Both the position numbers and the translations under genes were made by a program. Shown piece after piece: positions 26,914 to 35,348 of a stretch of 64,000 nt of DNA (its first letter is position 1; the number at the start of each line of letters is the position of its first letter). The DNA is taken from assembly GCF_900107155.1 (NCBI RefSeq), contig NZ_FNOX01000013.1, positions 124,001 through 188,000 of the forward strand, read 5' to 3'. The stretch is from Pseudomonas salomonii. GTDB taxonomy: Bacteria > Pseudomonadota > Gammaproteobacteria > Pseudomonadales > Pseudomonadaceae. The notes beneath the pieces were generated by a model, which saw nothing but the letters and a program-made list of their open reading frames with translations, made no database searches and was not told the DNA's origin.

Positions 26914-27030
26914 TCATGCCGACGGCTGGAAATACCCTGCCAACGCCCGCAAGTCCTGCTCGTTCAGCAACCCCGCGTAATACTTCAACTGAATCCGCGC
27001 CAGCCAATACCCATGCTGTGCGTTGATTTT
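26914..27030 (-). pseudogene. Possible 3' remnant of a lost gene
   Basis: The minus strand reads QHGYWLARIQLKYYAGLLNE, then QDLRALAGYFQPSA and TGA, with an in-frame stop close upstream and no start. The composition (YWLARIQLKYY, DLRALAGYF) is protein-like and the stop codon is followed by a hairpin. This suggests the C terminus of a deleted gene. The family is not recognised; a c-type cytochrome-like tail is one possibility. Confidence 0.3.
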
Positions 27031-27117
27031 TCAATCGATAGTGAATTTGATGCTGCGGGGTATGCCTGCGAATAAGCGTTCGATAATCGAACACATCAGC
27101 CGCCTTCAATTGACCAA

Positions 27118-27138
27118 ATTAACCATTCGGTACATTTT
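27118..27138. promoter_or_regulatory. Putative TetR operator before aroQ
   Basis: A 21-bp element containing TAACC and GGTACATTTT starts 58 bp before the aroQ start codon. It matches 16 of 21 positions with the reverse complement of 31326-31346 in the quiC/importer promoter region. The shared sequence suggests control by one regulator. Confidence 0.5.
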
Positions 27139-27175
27139 ATCCACACAACCAATAATAAGTGTGGAGATACCCTTT

Positions 27176-27625
27176 ATGCCGCCCATCGTGCTGGTGCTCA
27201 ACGGCCCCAACCTCAACCTGCTCGGCACTCGCGAGCCTGCTACCTACGGGCATGAAACCCTGGCCGACATCGCCGCACTGTGCGGCCGCAGCGCGGAAAA
27301 CCTCGGGTTGAAAATCGAATTTCGCCAGACCAACCACGAAGGTGAACTGCTCGACTGGATCCACGGTGCCCGCGCCCGTTGCGCCGGTATCGTGATCAAC
27401 CCGGCGGCCTGGACCCACACCTCCGTAGCGATTCGCGACGCACTGGTGGCCAGTGAAGTGCCGGTGATTGAAGTGCATTTATCCAATGTGCATGCGCGCG
27501 AGGCGTTCAGGCACCACTCGTTTGTGTCGCCCATTGCCAAGGCGGTGCTTGCAGGCTTTGGCAGCCATGGTTATCACCTGGCGCTGGAACACTTCAGCCA
27601 CAGCCTCAAAGGATCCGCCCGATGA
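27176..27625 (+). CDS. aroQ: Type II 3-dehydroquinate dehydratase
   Basis: A 149-residue type II dehydroquinase. Motifs are LNGPNLNLLGTREPATYG at the N terminus (with the active-site Arg and Tyr), NHEGELLDWIH, INPAAWTHTSVAIRDAL and EVHLSN. It interconverts 3-dehydroquinate and 3-dehydroshikimate. The start at 27176 fits GTGGAG upstream; a longer frame from 27023 is not needed. It overlaps the aroE-like gene by 4 nt and lies in the quinate/shikimate cluster, so a catabolic role is likely. Confidence 0.93.
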   Translation: MPPIVLVLNGPNLNLLGTREPATYGHETLADIAALCGRSAENLGLKIEFRQTNHEGELLDWIHGARARCAGIVINPAAWTHTSVAIRDALVASEVPVIEVHLSNVHAREAFRHHSFVSPIAKAVLAGFGSHGYHLALEHFSHSLKGSAR

Positions 27626-28470
27626 AACCGCGCATCCTCGCCGGCCTGATCGGCGCCGGCATCCAGGCCTCCCGCACGCCCGCCCTGCATGAACAGGAAG
27701 GCGACGCCCAAGGCTTGCGCTACCTGTATCAGTTGATCGACCTGGAAGCCCTGCAACTGAACATCAACGCCCTGCCCGACCTGCTGGACGCGGCCGAGTT
27801 GATGCACTTTACCGGCTTGAACATTACCTACCCGTGCAAGCAGGCAGTGCTGGCGCTGCTCGATGAATTGTCTGACGAGGCGCGAGGCATTGGCGCCGTC
27901 AATACCGTGGTGTTCAAGGATGGCAAGCGCATTGGCCATAACACGGATTGCCTGGGGTTTGCCGAAGGTTTCCGGCGCAACTTGCATGATGTCGCGCGCG
28001 AGCGCGTCGTACAGATGGGCGCCGGCGGTGCGGGCGCAGCAGTGGCCCATGCGTTGCTGGCCCAAGGCGTGCAGCACTTGAGTATTTTTGATGTGGACAT
28101 GACCCGCGCCCGCGACCTGGTGGATAACCTTGCGCAGCGCTTTGGTGCCGGTCGCGCCCAGGTTGGCAACCAACTGGAGAACGCGATGGCCGAGGCGGAT
28201 GGCTTGGTGAACACCACGCCCATGGGCATGGCCAAGCTGCCCGGCACGCCGGTGCCGCAGGCGCTGTTGCGAGCCGAACTGTGGGTCGCGGAAATCGTGT
28301 ATTTCCCGCTGGAAACCGAACTGCTGCGCGACGCCCGCGCCCTGGGTTGTCGCACGCTGGACGGCGGCAATATGGCGGTGTTTCAGGCGGTGAAGGCGTT
28401 TGAACTGTTCAGTGGCGAGGCGCCGGATGCGCAGCGAATGCTGGCGCACTTTCAGAGCATGAATGGCTGA
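27622..28470 (+). CDS. Shikimate/quinate dehydrogenase (AroE paralogue)
   Basis: A 282-residue shikimate dehydrogenase family protein. The substrate site has the lysine in NITYPCKQAV and aspartate in NTDCLGF; the nucleotide loop is GAGGAGAAVAHAL. The residue after the second beta strand (DVD) favours NAD over NADP, which fits a catabolic quinate or shikimate dehydrogenase. It overlaps aroQ by 4 nt. The biosynthetic aroE is expected elsewhere in the genome. Confidence 0.88.
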   Translation: MKPRILAGLIGAGIQASRTPALHEQEGDAQGLRYLYQLIDLEALQLNINALPDLLDAAELMHFTGLNITYPCKQAVLALLDELSDEARGIGAVNTVVFKDGKRIGHNTDCLGFAEGFRRNLHDVARERVVQMGAGGAGAAVAHALLAQGVQHLSIFDVDMTRARDLVDNLAQRFGAGRAQVGNQLENAMAEADGLVNTTPMGMAKLPGTPVPQALLRAELWVAEIVYFPLETELLRDARALGCRTLDGGNMAVFQAVKAFELFSGEAPDAQRMLAHFQSMNG

Positions 28471-28492
28471 CTGCCGAAACCGAAATCAAAAA

Positions 28493-28582
28493 ATGTGGGA
28501 GCTGGCTTGCCTGCGATAGCGATTCAACAGTCACTATTGATGTGACTGGCACACCGTCATCGCAGGCAAGCCAGCTCCCACA
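28493..28582. repeat. REPIN, type A
   Basis: Inverted copies of GTGGGAGCTGGCTTGCCTGC separated by a short spacer. It lies between the convergent aroE-like and TetR genes. Confidence 0.9.
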
Positions 28583-28614
28583 CTGATTGCATTCCAGATT
28601 GGGAGTCGGTGGGT

Positions 28615-29280
28615 TCAAGCCTGCAGGTACCGCATCACCGACTCACAAATCATCTCCCGATGCCGCTGTTTAATCGCCTCATCCGACAGCTCGATCTGAA
28701 AAATCTCACTGAACGTATGGCGGTTGGACACCCGGTAAAAGCTGAATGAGTTGATCAGCAGGTGCACATCCAGCGGTTCCAAGCCCTCGCGAAACACCCC
28801 CATCTCGGCGCCCCGCCGCAATGTGGCGCCCAGCGCTTCGAGGATGTTGCTGTTCATCGCCTTGATCGAATCCGAGCGCTTCACGTATTCCGCGTTGTGG
28901 ATATTTTCGATGCTGACGATGCGCACGAAATCCACGTTCTGGTCGTGGTGATCAAAGGTGAACTCCACCAGCCGGCGGATCGCTTCACGCGGTTCAAGGG
29001 CCGTGAGGTTCATGCGGGTTTCGGTGTTGCGGATGTCGCCGTAGAGTTTTTCCAGCACCTCGACGTACAACTGCTCCTTGCTGCCGAAGTAGTAATAGAT
29101 CATGCGCTTGGAGGTGTGGATACGCTCGGCGATCGCATCCACGCGCGCGCCGGACAGGCCCTGCTGAACAAACTCGACGATGGCTTCCTGCAGGATGTTT
29201 TCGCGGGTCTTTTCCGGGTTGTTCTTGCGACTCTTGCGCGGTGTGTCTGACACAGCGGAGAGGTCGGGGGTCAGGGTCAT
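28615..29280 (-). CDS. TetR-family regulator of the quinate/shikimate cluster
   Basis: A 221-residue TetR regulator. The helix-turn-helix occupies about residues 25-70 (ILQEAIVEFVQQGLSGARVD, IHTSKRMIYYYFGSKEQLYV), and the C-terminal part is the usual ligand domain. The start at 29280 is preferred; earlier in-frame codons extend into the spacer after quiC. It lies 80 nt downstream of quiC on the same strand and may share its transcript. It is the best candidate to bind the two similar elements near aroQ and quiC. Confidence 0.88.
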   Translation of the reverse strand: MTLTPDLSAVSDTPRKSRKNNPEKTRENILQEAIVEFVQQGLSGARVDAIAERIHTSKRMIYYYFGSKEQLYVEVLEKLYGDIRNTETRMNLTALEPREAIRRLVEFTFDHHDQNVDFVRIVSIENIHNAEYVKRSDSIKAMNSNILEALGATLRRGAEMGVFREGLEPLDVHLLINSFSFYRVSNRHTFSEIFQIELSDEAIKQRHREMICESVMRYLQA

Positions 29281-29360
29281 GGTGCGCTCACGGCCATTTG
29301 TGTTGTGCAAACGGCGATTATGGGCCGAGGCGCTTCCCGAAGGAAGCACCTGCCCGGCCG

Positions 29361-31262
29361 TTATAAACGCGCCTGACGTGCCGCGCCGCTGCGCGATTTG
29401 GCCATCGCGGCCAGGCGCACCGCCACATTGGCCGCGCCATACCCGGCGTAGCCGTTCTTGCGCTGGATGATCTCAAAGAAAAACCGCCCTTCGAACGCCT
29501 CGGTGTACACATGAAACAACTCACCGCCCTGGGCATCACGGTCGTACAGCACGTTGTAGTACGCCAGTTCGCTGAGGAACTCATCGTCGAAATCAAACCG
29601 TGCGGCCAGGTCGTCGTAGTAGTTGAGCGGGATATCCAGTAACGGCACACCGGCTGCTTTGGCGCGGCTGACCTCCGCGAAAATATCTGCGCAGTCAAAA
29701 GCAATGTGGTGCACGCCCGAACCACGATAACTCGACAGCGCGTGGGAAATTGCCGTGTTGCGGTTCTCGGAAATATTCAACGGCAAGCGGATCGAACTGC
29801 ACCGGCTGCGCAACGCTCGGCTTTTCACCAGGCCATAAGGGTCGGGCAGCACCACTTCATCATCGGCTTCGAAATCCAGCAGGCTCTTATAGAACAGCAC
29901 CCAACTGTCGAGGCTGTCGGCCGGCAAGGCCATGGCCATATGGTCGATGCGCAGCAAACCGCCGCTGGACGCCGTTGCCGCTTGCAAGTTGAAGTCGGTG
30001 TCGTACAGCGCACCCTCGGCAGGGTCCACCAGATAAATCAGGCTGCCATCCGGCGCACGTACCGCCGCCAGCTCCAGCTCGTTAGGCCCGACCAGCCCGC
30101 GATACGGCTGGCCTTTGTAGGCCACGGCCCGCTCCAGCGCCTTGGCGCTGTCCTTGACCCGAATGGCCGTGGCGCACAACGACGGGCCGTGGGCTTCGAA
30201 AAAGTTGTGGGCGAACGAATAGGGTTCACAGTTGAGGATCAGGTTGATATCCCCCTGGCGCAACAGGCTCACACTCTTGGAGCGGTGCTGCCCAGCCTTG
30301 ACGAACCCCAGGCGTTCCAGCCAGTGGGTCAGCTTGGCGCCGAGGCTTTCGTCCACGGCAAACTCGAGGAATTCGATACCGTTGTATTCGCTGGCCGCCG
30401 GGGTATCAAACAGAATCTCGACGGGCTGGGCCGGCGCCTCCTGCTTGAGGCGTTCACGGGTTTTCTCTTCCAGGTACAGCAGCGAACGCAAGCCATCCGC
30501 CGCATTCGCGCGGGTCGGCGCGGCGCGGAAACCGTCGTTGAAAATCTCCAGGGACAACGGCCCGGTGTAGCCACTTTTGATGATCGGCGCGAGAAAACCT
30601 GCCAGGTCAAATTCGCCCTGCCCCGGGAAACAGCGGAAATGCCGGCTCCACTCCAGCACATCCATGGCCAGGACCGGCGCGTCGGCCATTTGCACAAAGA
30701 AGATTTTGTCGCCGGGGATGTCGGCAATGCCGCTAGGGTCGCCCTTGAGCGACAAGGTATGGAAGCTGTCGAGCAACACGCCCAGGCTTGGGTGATCGAC
30801 CTGACGCACCAGGTTCCACACCTGCTGCCAGGTGTTCACATGCTTGCCCCAGGCCAGTGCTTCATAACCAATGCGCAAACCACGGCGGCCGGCGTGCTCG
30901 GCCAGCAAGCTGAGGTCATCGAGCAAAATGCGTTCATCGCCCACGCAATCTGCCGAGGCATTGCTGCACACCAGCACCAGGTCGGTGCCCAGCTCCTGCA
31001 TCAAATCGAATTTGCGCTCGGCGCGTTCCAGGTTGCGCGCCAGGCGGTCGCGGCGGCATCCTTCAAAGTCGCGGAACGGCTGGAACAAGGTGATGGCAAT
31101 GCCCAGGTCGGCGCACATCTGCCTAACTTCCCGCGGGCTGCCGTCGTAATACAACAGGTCGTTCTCGAAGATCTCCACCCCGTCGAACCCGGCAGCGGCG
31201 ATGGCTTCGAGCTTTTCCGGCAGGGTGCCGCTCAAGGAAACGGTGGCAATGGAACGTTGCAT
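29361..31262 (-). CDS. quiC: 3-dehydroshikimate dehydratase fused to HPPD-like domain (QuiC)
   Basis: A 633-residue two-domain protein. Residues 1-280 form a sugar-phosphate-isomerase-like TIM barrel (SLSGTLPEKLEAIAAAGFDG, GYEALAWGKHVNTW), the dehydroshikimate dehydratase part. Residues about 290-620 resemble vicinal-oxygen-chelate 4-hydroxyphenylpyruvate dioxygenase (FLEFAV, HHIAFDCADIF). This layout matches the characterised Pseudomonas QuiC1 type, which converts 3-dehydroshikimate to protocatechuate. The dioxygenase-like half is not thought to act as HPPD. It is divergent from the importer gene. Confidence 0.92.
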   Translation of the reverse strand: MQRSIATVSLSGTLPEKLEAIAAAGFDGVEIFENDLLYYDGSPREVRQMCADLGIAITLFQPFRDFEGCRRDRLARNLERAERKFDLMQELGTDLVLVCSNASADCVGDERILLDDLSLLAEHAGRRGLRIGYEALAWGKHVNTWQQVWNLVRQVDHPSLGVLLDSFHTLSLKGDPSGIADIPGDKIFFVQMADAPVLAMDVLEWSRHFRCFPGQGEFDLAGFLAPIIKSGYTGPLSLEIFNDGFRAAPTRANAADGLRSLLYLEEKTRERLKQEAPAQPVEILFDTPAASEYNGIEFLEFAVDESLGAKLTHWLERLGFVKAGQHRSKSVSLLRQGDINLILNCEPYSFAHNFFEAHGPSLCATAIRVKDSAKALERAVAYKGQPYRGLVGPNELELAAVRAPDGSLIYLVDPAEGALYDTDFNLQAATASSGGLLRIDHMAMALPADSLDSWVLFYKSLLDFEADDEVVLPDPYGLVKSRALRSRCSSIRLPLNISENRNTAISHALSSYRGSGVHHIAFDCADIFAEVSRAKAAGVPLLDIPLNYYDDLAARFDFDDEFLSELAYYNVLYDRDAQGGELFHVYTEAFEGRFFFEIIQRKNGYAGYGAANVAVRLAAMAKSRSGAARQARL

Positions 31263-31325
31263 GGGGCGACTCCCGGAGTTGTTATTTGCAGCAAATTATT
31301 GGCCCCTAGCCTACACGCAGCAATT

Positions 31326-31346
31326 AAAATGTACGAACCGGTTAGT
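31326..31346. promoter_or_regulatory. Putative TetR operator between quiC and importer gene
   Basis: The perfect core AACCGGTT has outer symmetric AC and GT (ACGAACCGGTTAGT, 31333-31346). The wider 21 bp is similar to 27118-27138 on the other strand. It lies 64 bp from the quiC start and 126 bp from the importer start, well placed to control both. Confidence 0.6.
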
Positions 31347-31472
31347 TTTTTGTGCGATTACCGAACACTATGCCCTGTTGGCGAATTGACGACTTTTTAA
31401 CCACTGCGCACCATCGAACCTGCACCAAGACCCAGAACACACCATAAAAATTTCAAAAACGGGTACGACCTC

Positions 31473-32807
31473 ATGCCTTCGCAAAACTCCGCTCTGGCCG
31501 CGCGCCCGGGCAACCCGCACGCCGGCATCGGCGACAAGATCCGTGGCGCCATGGCCGTGGGTAAAACGCGCTGGGGCATGCTGGCCCTGGTGTTCTTCGC
31601 CACCACCCTGAACTACATCGACCGCGCCGCCCTGGGCGTGATGCAACCGATCCTGGCCAAAGAGATGAGCTGGACGGCGATGGACTACGCCAACATCAAC
31701 TTCTGGTTCCAGGTCGGTTATGCCATCGGTTTTGTGCTGCAAGGCCGGCTGATTGACCGCGTGGGCGTCAAGCGCGTGTTCTTCTGCGCCGTGCTGCTGT
31801 GGAGCCTGGCCACCGGTGCCCACGGCCTGGCCACCTCGGCGGTGGGCTTTATGGTCTGCCGCTTTATTCTCGGGCTGACGGAAGCCGCCAACTACCCGGC
31901 CTGCGTCAAGACCACGCGCTTGTGGTTCCCGGCCGGTGAGCGCGCAGTGGCCACCGGCATCTTCAACGCCGGCACCAACGTCGGCGCGATGATGACCCCA
32001 ATGCTGCTGCCGTTGATTCTGCACGTGTGGGGCTGGCAGGCGGCGTTCCTGTGCATGTCGGCACTCGGCGCGATCTGGCTGGTGTTCTGGGGGTTGAAGT
32101 ACTACAACCCGGAAGACCACCCGACGGCCAAACAATCCGAATTGGACTACGTGCAACAGGAAGCCGAACCCGAGCAACCGAGCGTGCCGTTCAGCCGCAT
32201 CCTGCGCATGCGCGGCACCTGGGCCTTCGCCCTTGCCTACGCCATGACCGCGCCGGTGTTCTGGTTCTACCTGTATTGGTTGCCGCCGTTTTTGAACCAG
32301 CAATACAACCTGGGCATCAACGTGACCCAGATGGGCATTCCGCTGATCATCATTTACCTCACCGCCGACTTCGGCAGCGTGGGTGGCGGGATTCTGTCGT
32401 CATTCCTGATCGGCCGCGGGATGAATGCGATCAAGGCGCGGCTGTTGTCGATGCTGCTGTTTGCCTGCTGCATCGTCGGCGTGATCATGGCTGCCGGCTC
32501 CAGCCAATTGTGGGTCGCAGTGTTCGCCATCTCCCTGGCGATCGGCGCACACCAGGCCTGGACCGCCAACATCTGGAGCCTGGTGATGGACTACACGCCC
32601 AAGCACATGATGAGCACGGTGTTCGGTTTCGGCGGCATGTGCGCGGCCATCGGCGGCATGTTTATGACCCAGATCGTCGGGCACATCCTTACCGTGACCA
32701 ACAACAACTACACCCTGTTGTTCACCCTGATCCCGGCGATGTATTTCATTGCGCTGACCTGGATGTACTTCATGGCGCCGCGCAAGATTCCCACAGTCGA
32801 CGTGTAA
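31473..32807 (+). CDS. MFS transporter, ACS family (likely quinate/shikimate importer)
   Basis: A 444-residue anion:cation symporter family MFS protein with twelve membrane segments. The characteristic YIDRAALGVMQPIL in TM1 and GLTEAANYPACVKTTRLWFP in TM4-5 are typical of ACS members that import sugar acids and aromatic acids. Divergent from quiC across a shared operator region, so it very probably brings quinate or shikimate into the cell. It ends 1 bp before the convergent DMT gene. Confidence 0.88.
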   Translation: MPSQNSALAARPGNPHAGIGDKIRGAMAVGKTRWGMLALVFFATTLNYIDRAALGVMQPILAKEMSWTAMDYANINFWFQVGYAIGFVLQGRLIDRVGVKRVFFCAVLLWSLATGAHGLATSAVGFMVCRFILGLTEAANYPACVKTTRLWFPAGERAVATGIFNAGTNVGAMMTPMLLPLILHVWGWQAAFLCMSALGAIWLVFWGLKYYNPEDHPTAKQSELDYVQQEAEPEQPSVPFSRILRMRGTWAFALAYAMTAPVFWFYLYWLPPFLNQQYNLGINVTQMGIPLIIIYLTADFGSVGGGILSSFLIGRGMNAIKARLLSMLLFACCIVGVIMAAGSSQLWVAVFAISLAIGAHQAWTANIWSLVMDYTPKHMMSTVFGFGGMCAAIGGMFMTQIVGHILTVTNNNYTLLFTLIPAMYFIALTWMYFMAPRKIPTVDV

Positions 32808-32808
32808 C

Positions 32809-33687
32809 TCACCGCCGCCGCTGCTGCCAGGCAGCGGCCAGCCCGCTCATGCAGATCACCCCGATGCCGACCACCGTGGTCACATCGGGGGTATGGCTGA
32901 ACACCAGCCAACCCAACAACCCCGCAAACACGATCTGGCAATAGCCGAACGGTGCCAGCAAGGCCGGCGCCGCGAAGCGGAACGCCTGGGTCAACATCAA
33001 GTGCGCCGTCATGCCGCAGCTGCCCAGCGCCAGCATCAAGCAGGCATGCCACAGCGTCGGGACCTGCCAGAAGAACGGCACCAACGCACTCATCACCAAG
33101 GTATTGCACAGCCCGGCGAAGAAGTTACTGGTGGTCGGTGTGTCGTATTGGCTGAGGATGCGCGTGAGTAATTGGTAGAAACAGAAGAACATCGCCGAAC
33201 ACAGCGGCAGCAACACCGCAGGCGTGAACAACTCACCGCCGGGGTGGATGATGATCAACACACCGACAAACCCGCAAATCACCGCCAGCCATTGGCCACG
33301 CGTGACGTGCTCGCCGAGCAAAGGCACCGATAGCGCCGTCACCAGGATCGGTGCCAGGAAGTTCACCGCCGTGGCTTCCGCCAACGGGATGTAATGCAGT
33401 GCCGCAGTAAAAAACAGACTCGTGCCCAACAGGCACAACGCCCGCACCACCTGCATGCCCGGCCGCTTGCTGCGCAGCACCCGCAAGCCGGATTGCGGCA
33501 GGAAAATCCCGGCCATCAGCAAGGTGTGCACCAGGTAACGCGCCCACACCACCATTACAATCGGGTAAAACCCGGCCAGGTATTTGGACAGGGCGTCGTG
33601 GCTGGAGAACAGAAACGTCGCCAGCACAATCAGCAGGATGCCTTTGAAAGGATGGTTGACGCCGGAAAGCGGTGTGCTGACAGTCAT
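32809..33687 (-). CDS. DMT-family (EamA) exporter
   Basis: A 292-residue ten-helix drug/metabolite transporter with two EamA domains. The start at 33687 (MTVSTPLSGVNHPFKG) is chosen because AAGAGA lies just upstream; codons at 33702 and 33777 lack a ribosome binding site. Ends 1 bp from the quinate importer gene's stop codon on the other strand, so no terminator fits between them. Substrate unknown. Confidence 0.85.
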   Translation of the reverse strand: MTVSTPLSGVNHPFKGILLIVLATFLFSSHDALSKYLAGFYPIVMVVWARYLVHTLLMAGIFLPQSGLRVLRSKRPGMQVVRALCLLGTSLFFTAALHYIPLAEATAVNFLAPILVTALSVPLLGEHVTRGQWLAVICGFVGVLIIIHPGGELFTPAVLLPLCSAMFFCFYQLLTRILSQYDTPTTSNFFAGLCNTLVMSALVPFFWQVPTLWHACLMLALGSCGMTAHLMLTQAFRFAAPALLAPFGYCQIVFAGLLGWLVFSHTPDVTTVVGIGVICMSGLAAAWQQRRR

Positions 33688-33872
33688 TGAATTCTCTTGC
33701 ATGGTGGGCTGAACGCTTTGGCACTCAACCCGGTAATCTAGCAGTCGGGCTTGCGTCTGCCCCAAGAGCATAACCAAACACCGTGCGAACAGCGCACTAA
33801 ATCACGGGTTTCGAGTCCAACGCTGCACGTTCACCGTCGCGTTGCACCCTTTTTAACCAAGGCCATGTCGCT

Positions 33873-34289
33873 ATGAAAAAAACACTCTTTGTTCTTTCTG
33901 CCCTTGCCCTGCTCACCGCGTGTAACAAGGAACCCAAGGAAGCCCCAAAGCCCGCCCCCGCCTCCGTGCAAGCCACGCTGGTGCCGGCAACCCCACCGAC
34001 CGATAAATGGGTCGGCAAATGGATCGGCGTCGAAGGCCTGAACCTGACCATCGCCAAGGACGACAGCATCGGCCGTGGCCACTACCTGCTTACCATGAAA
34101 TACGGCCTTGATGCCGACGACTCCGGCACCTTCAAAGGCGAAGCCAATGAAGACGGCATCAGTTTCACCCGCCCGGACGGCCCGCAACAGTTGAGCGCCG
34201 GCGACGGTGAAGCCACGGGCCTTAAATGGCTGGCAGATAAAAAAGACTGCCTGGTCGTCGATACCGGCGAAGGCTACTGCCGCGACTGA
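33873..34289 (+). CDS. Putative lipoprotein
   Basis: A 138-residue protein with a lipoprotein signal: MKKTLFVLSALALLTAC, with the lipobox cysteine at residue 17. Mature part is proline-rich at first, then a small domain containing WVGKWIGVEGLNLTIAKD, which resembles small beta-barrel ligand-binding folds. The cysteines at the C terminus (KKDCLVVDTGEGYC) could pair. Family not recognised. Confidence 0.75.
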   Translation: MKKTLFVLSALALLTACNKEPKEAPKPAPASVQATLVPATPPTDKWVGKWIGVEGLNLTIAKDDSIGRGHYLLTMKYGLDADDSGTFKGEANEDGISFTRPDGPQQLSAGDGEATGLKWLADKKDCLVVDTGEGYCRD

Positions 34290-34460
34290 GGCGGCAAACC
34301 TGACATAACTTTCATCTGGCGCCCCTGCCGACACGGCCTGACAGCAGCGATACTAGGCAGCTCTCGTTGCTTGTCGGACAGCCGGGCTGGCGCCATGCCC
34401 CTGCACCAACAACACTGCTCTTAAAATAAAGAGCACAGGCTTAACGAGAGGACTGCACCA

Positions 34461-35348
34461 ATGCTATGGAAAAAAGGCCGACGCAGCGACAACGTGGTGG
34501 ACGCCCGCGATGACAGTGGCGGCGGCGGTGGCGGTATGCGCTTTGGTGGCGGCAAAGGCCTGAGCCTCACGGCGATCGTGCTGATCGTCGGCATTGGCTG
34601 GCTGACCGGCCAGGACCCGATGCAGATCCTCGGCCAACTAAGCGGTCAGATGGAGCAAGCGCCGCCGGCGAGCACGCAGGCGCGCCAGGCGCCGCCGGCC
34701 AACGACCAGCAGGCCGATTTCGTGCGCGCCGTGCTGGGCGACACGGAAGACACCTGGGGCCAGGTGTTCAAGGAAAACGGGTTGGTCTACAAGAACCCGA
34801 AACTGATTCTGTTCCGTGGCCGGGTCAATTCCGCCTGCGGTGGTGCCACCTCGGCCAGCGGCCCGTTCTATTGCCCGGCTGACCAGCAAGTGTATCTGGA
34901 CCTGGATTTCTTCCGGGAGATGTCGCAACGCTTCAAGGCTTCGGGCGAGTTCGCCCAGGCGTATGTGATCGCCCACGAAGTCGGGCACCACGTGCAAACG
35001 CTGCTGGGCATCTCGGCCAAGATCCAGGCCGCACGCCAGCAAGGCCGGCAGATGGAAGGTGACGGCGGTTTACTGGTACGCCAGGAACTGCAAGCCGACT
35101 GTTTCGCCGGCGTGTGGGCCAACCGCGCGCAAAAACGCCTGAACTGGCTGGAGCCGGGCGATATTGAAGCGGCACTGAATGCGGCCAACGCCATCGGCGA
35201 TGACCGTTTGCAGCAACAGGGTCAAGGGCGCGTAGTGCCGGACTCGTTTACCCACGGCACCTCCGCACAGCGGGTTCGCTGGTTCAAGACCGGCTTCGCA
35301 GAGGGCCAGATCACTCAATGCGACACCTTTACAGCCAAGAGTCTTTAA
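34461..35348 (+). CDS. Neutral zinc metallopeptidase (YpfJ family)
   Basis: A 295-residue protein with one transmembrane helix (about residues 34-50) and a periplasmic-type metallopeptidase domain. The catalytic HEVGHH begins at residue 172. The characteristic N-terminal block W-K-x-R-S is present. YpfJ-family enzymes are membrane-anchored zinc proteases of unclear substrate. Stop codon is immediately followed by the next start (TAA-ATG), so the pair is an operon. Confidence 0.9.
   Translation: MLWKKGRRSDNVVDARDDSGGGGGGMRFGGGKGLSLTAIVLIVGIGWLTGQDPMQILGQLSGQMEQAPPASTQARQAPPANDQQADFVRAVLGDTEDTWGQVFKENGLVYKNPKLILFRGRVNSACGGATSASGPFYCPADQQVYLDLDFFREMSQRFKASGEFAQAYVIAHEVGHHVQTLLGISAKIQAARQQGRQMEGDGGLLVRQELQADCFAGVWANRAQKRLNWLEPGDIEAALNAANAIGDDRLQQQGQGRVVPDSFTHGTSAQRVRWFKTGFAEGQITQCDTFTAKSL

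Larger units (their letters stand above)
26779..27175. other. Intergenic region with hairpin, gene remnant and aroQ promoter
   Basis: Contents: a 9-bp hairpin (26884-26907), a short minus-strand reading frame that looks like the end of a lost gene (26914-27030), a putative TetR operator (27118-27138) and a consensus DnaA box (27137-27145) just upstream of aroQ. No complete gene is evident. Confidence 0.6.
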
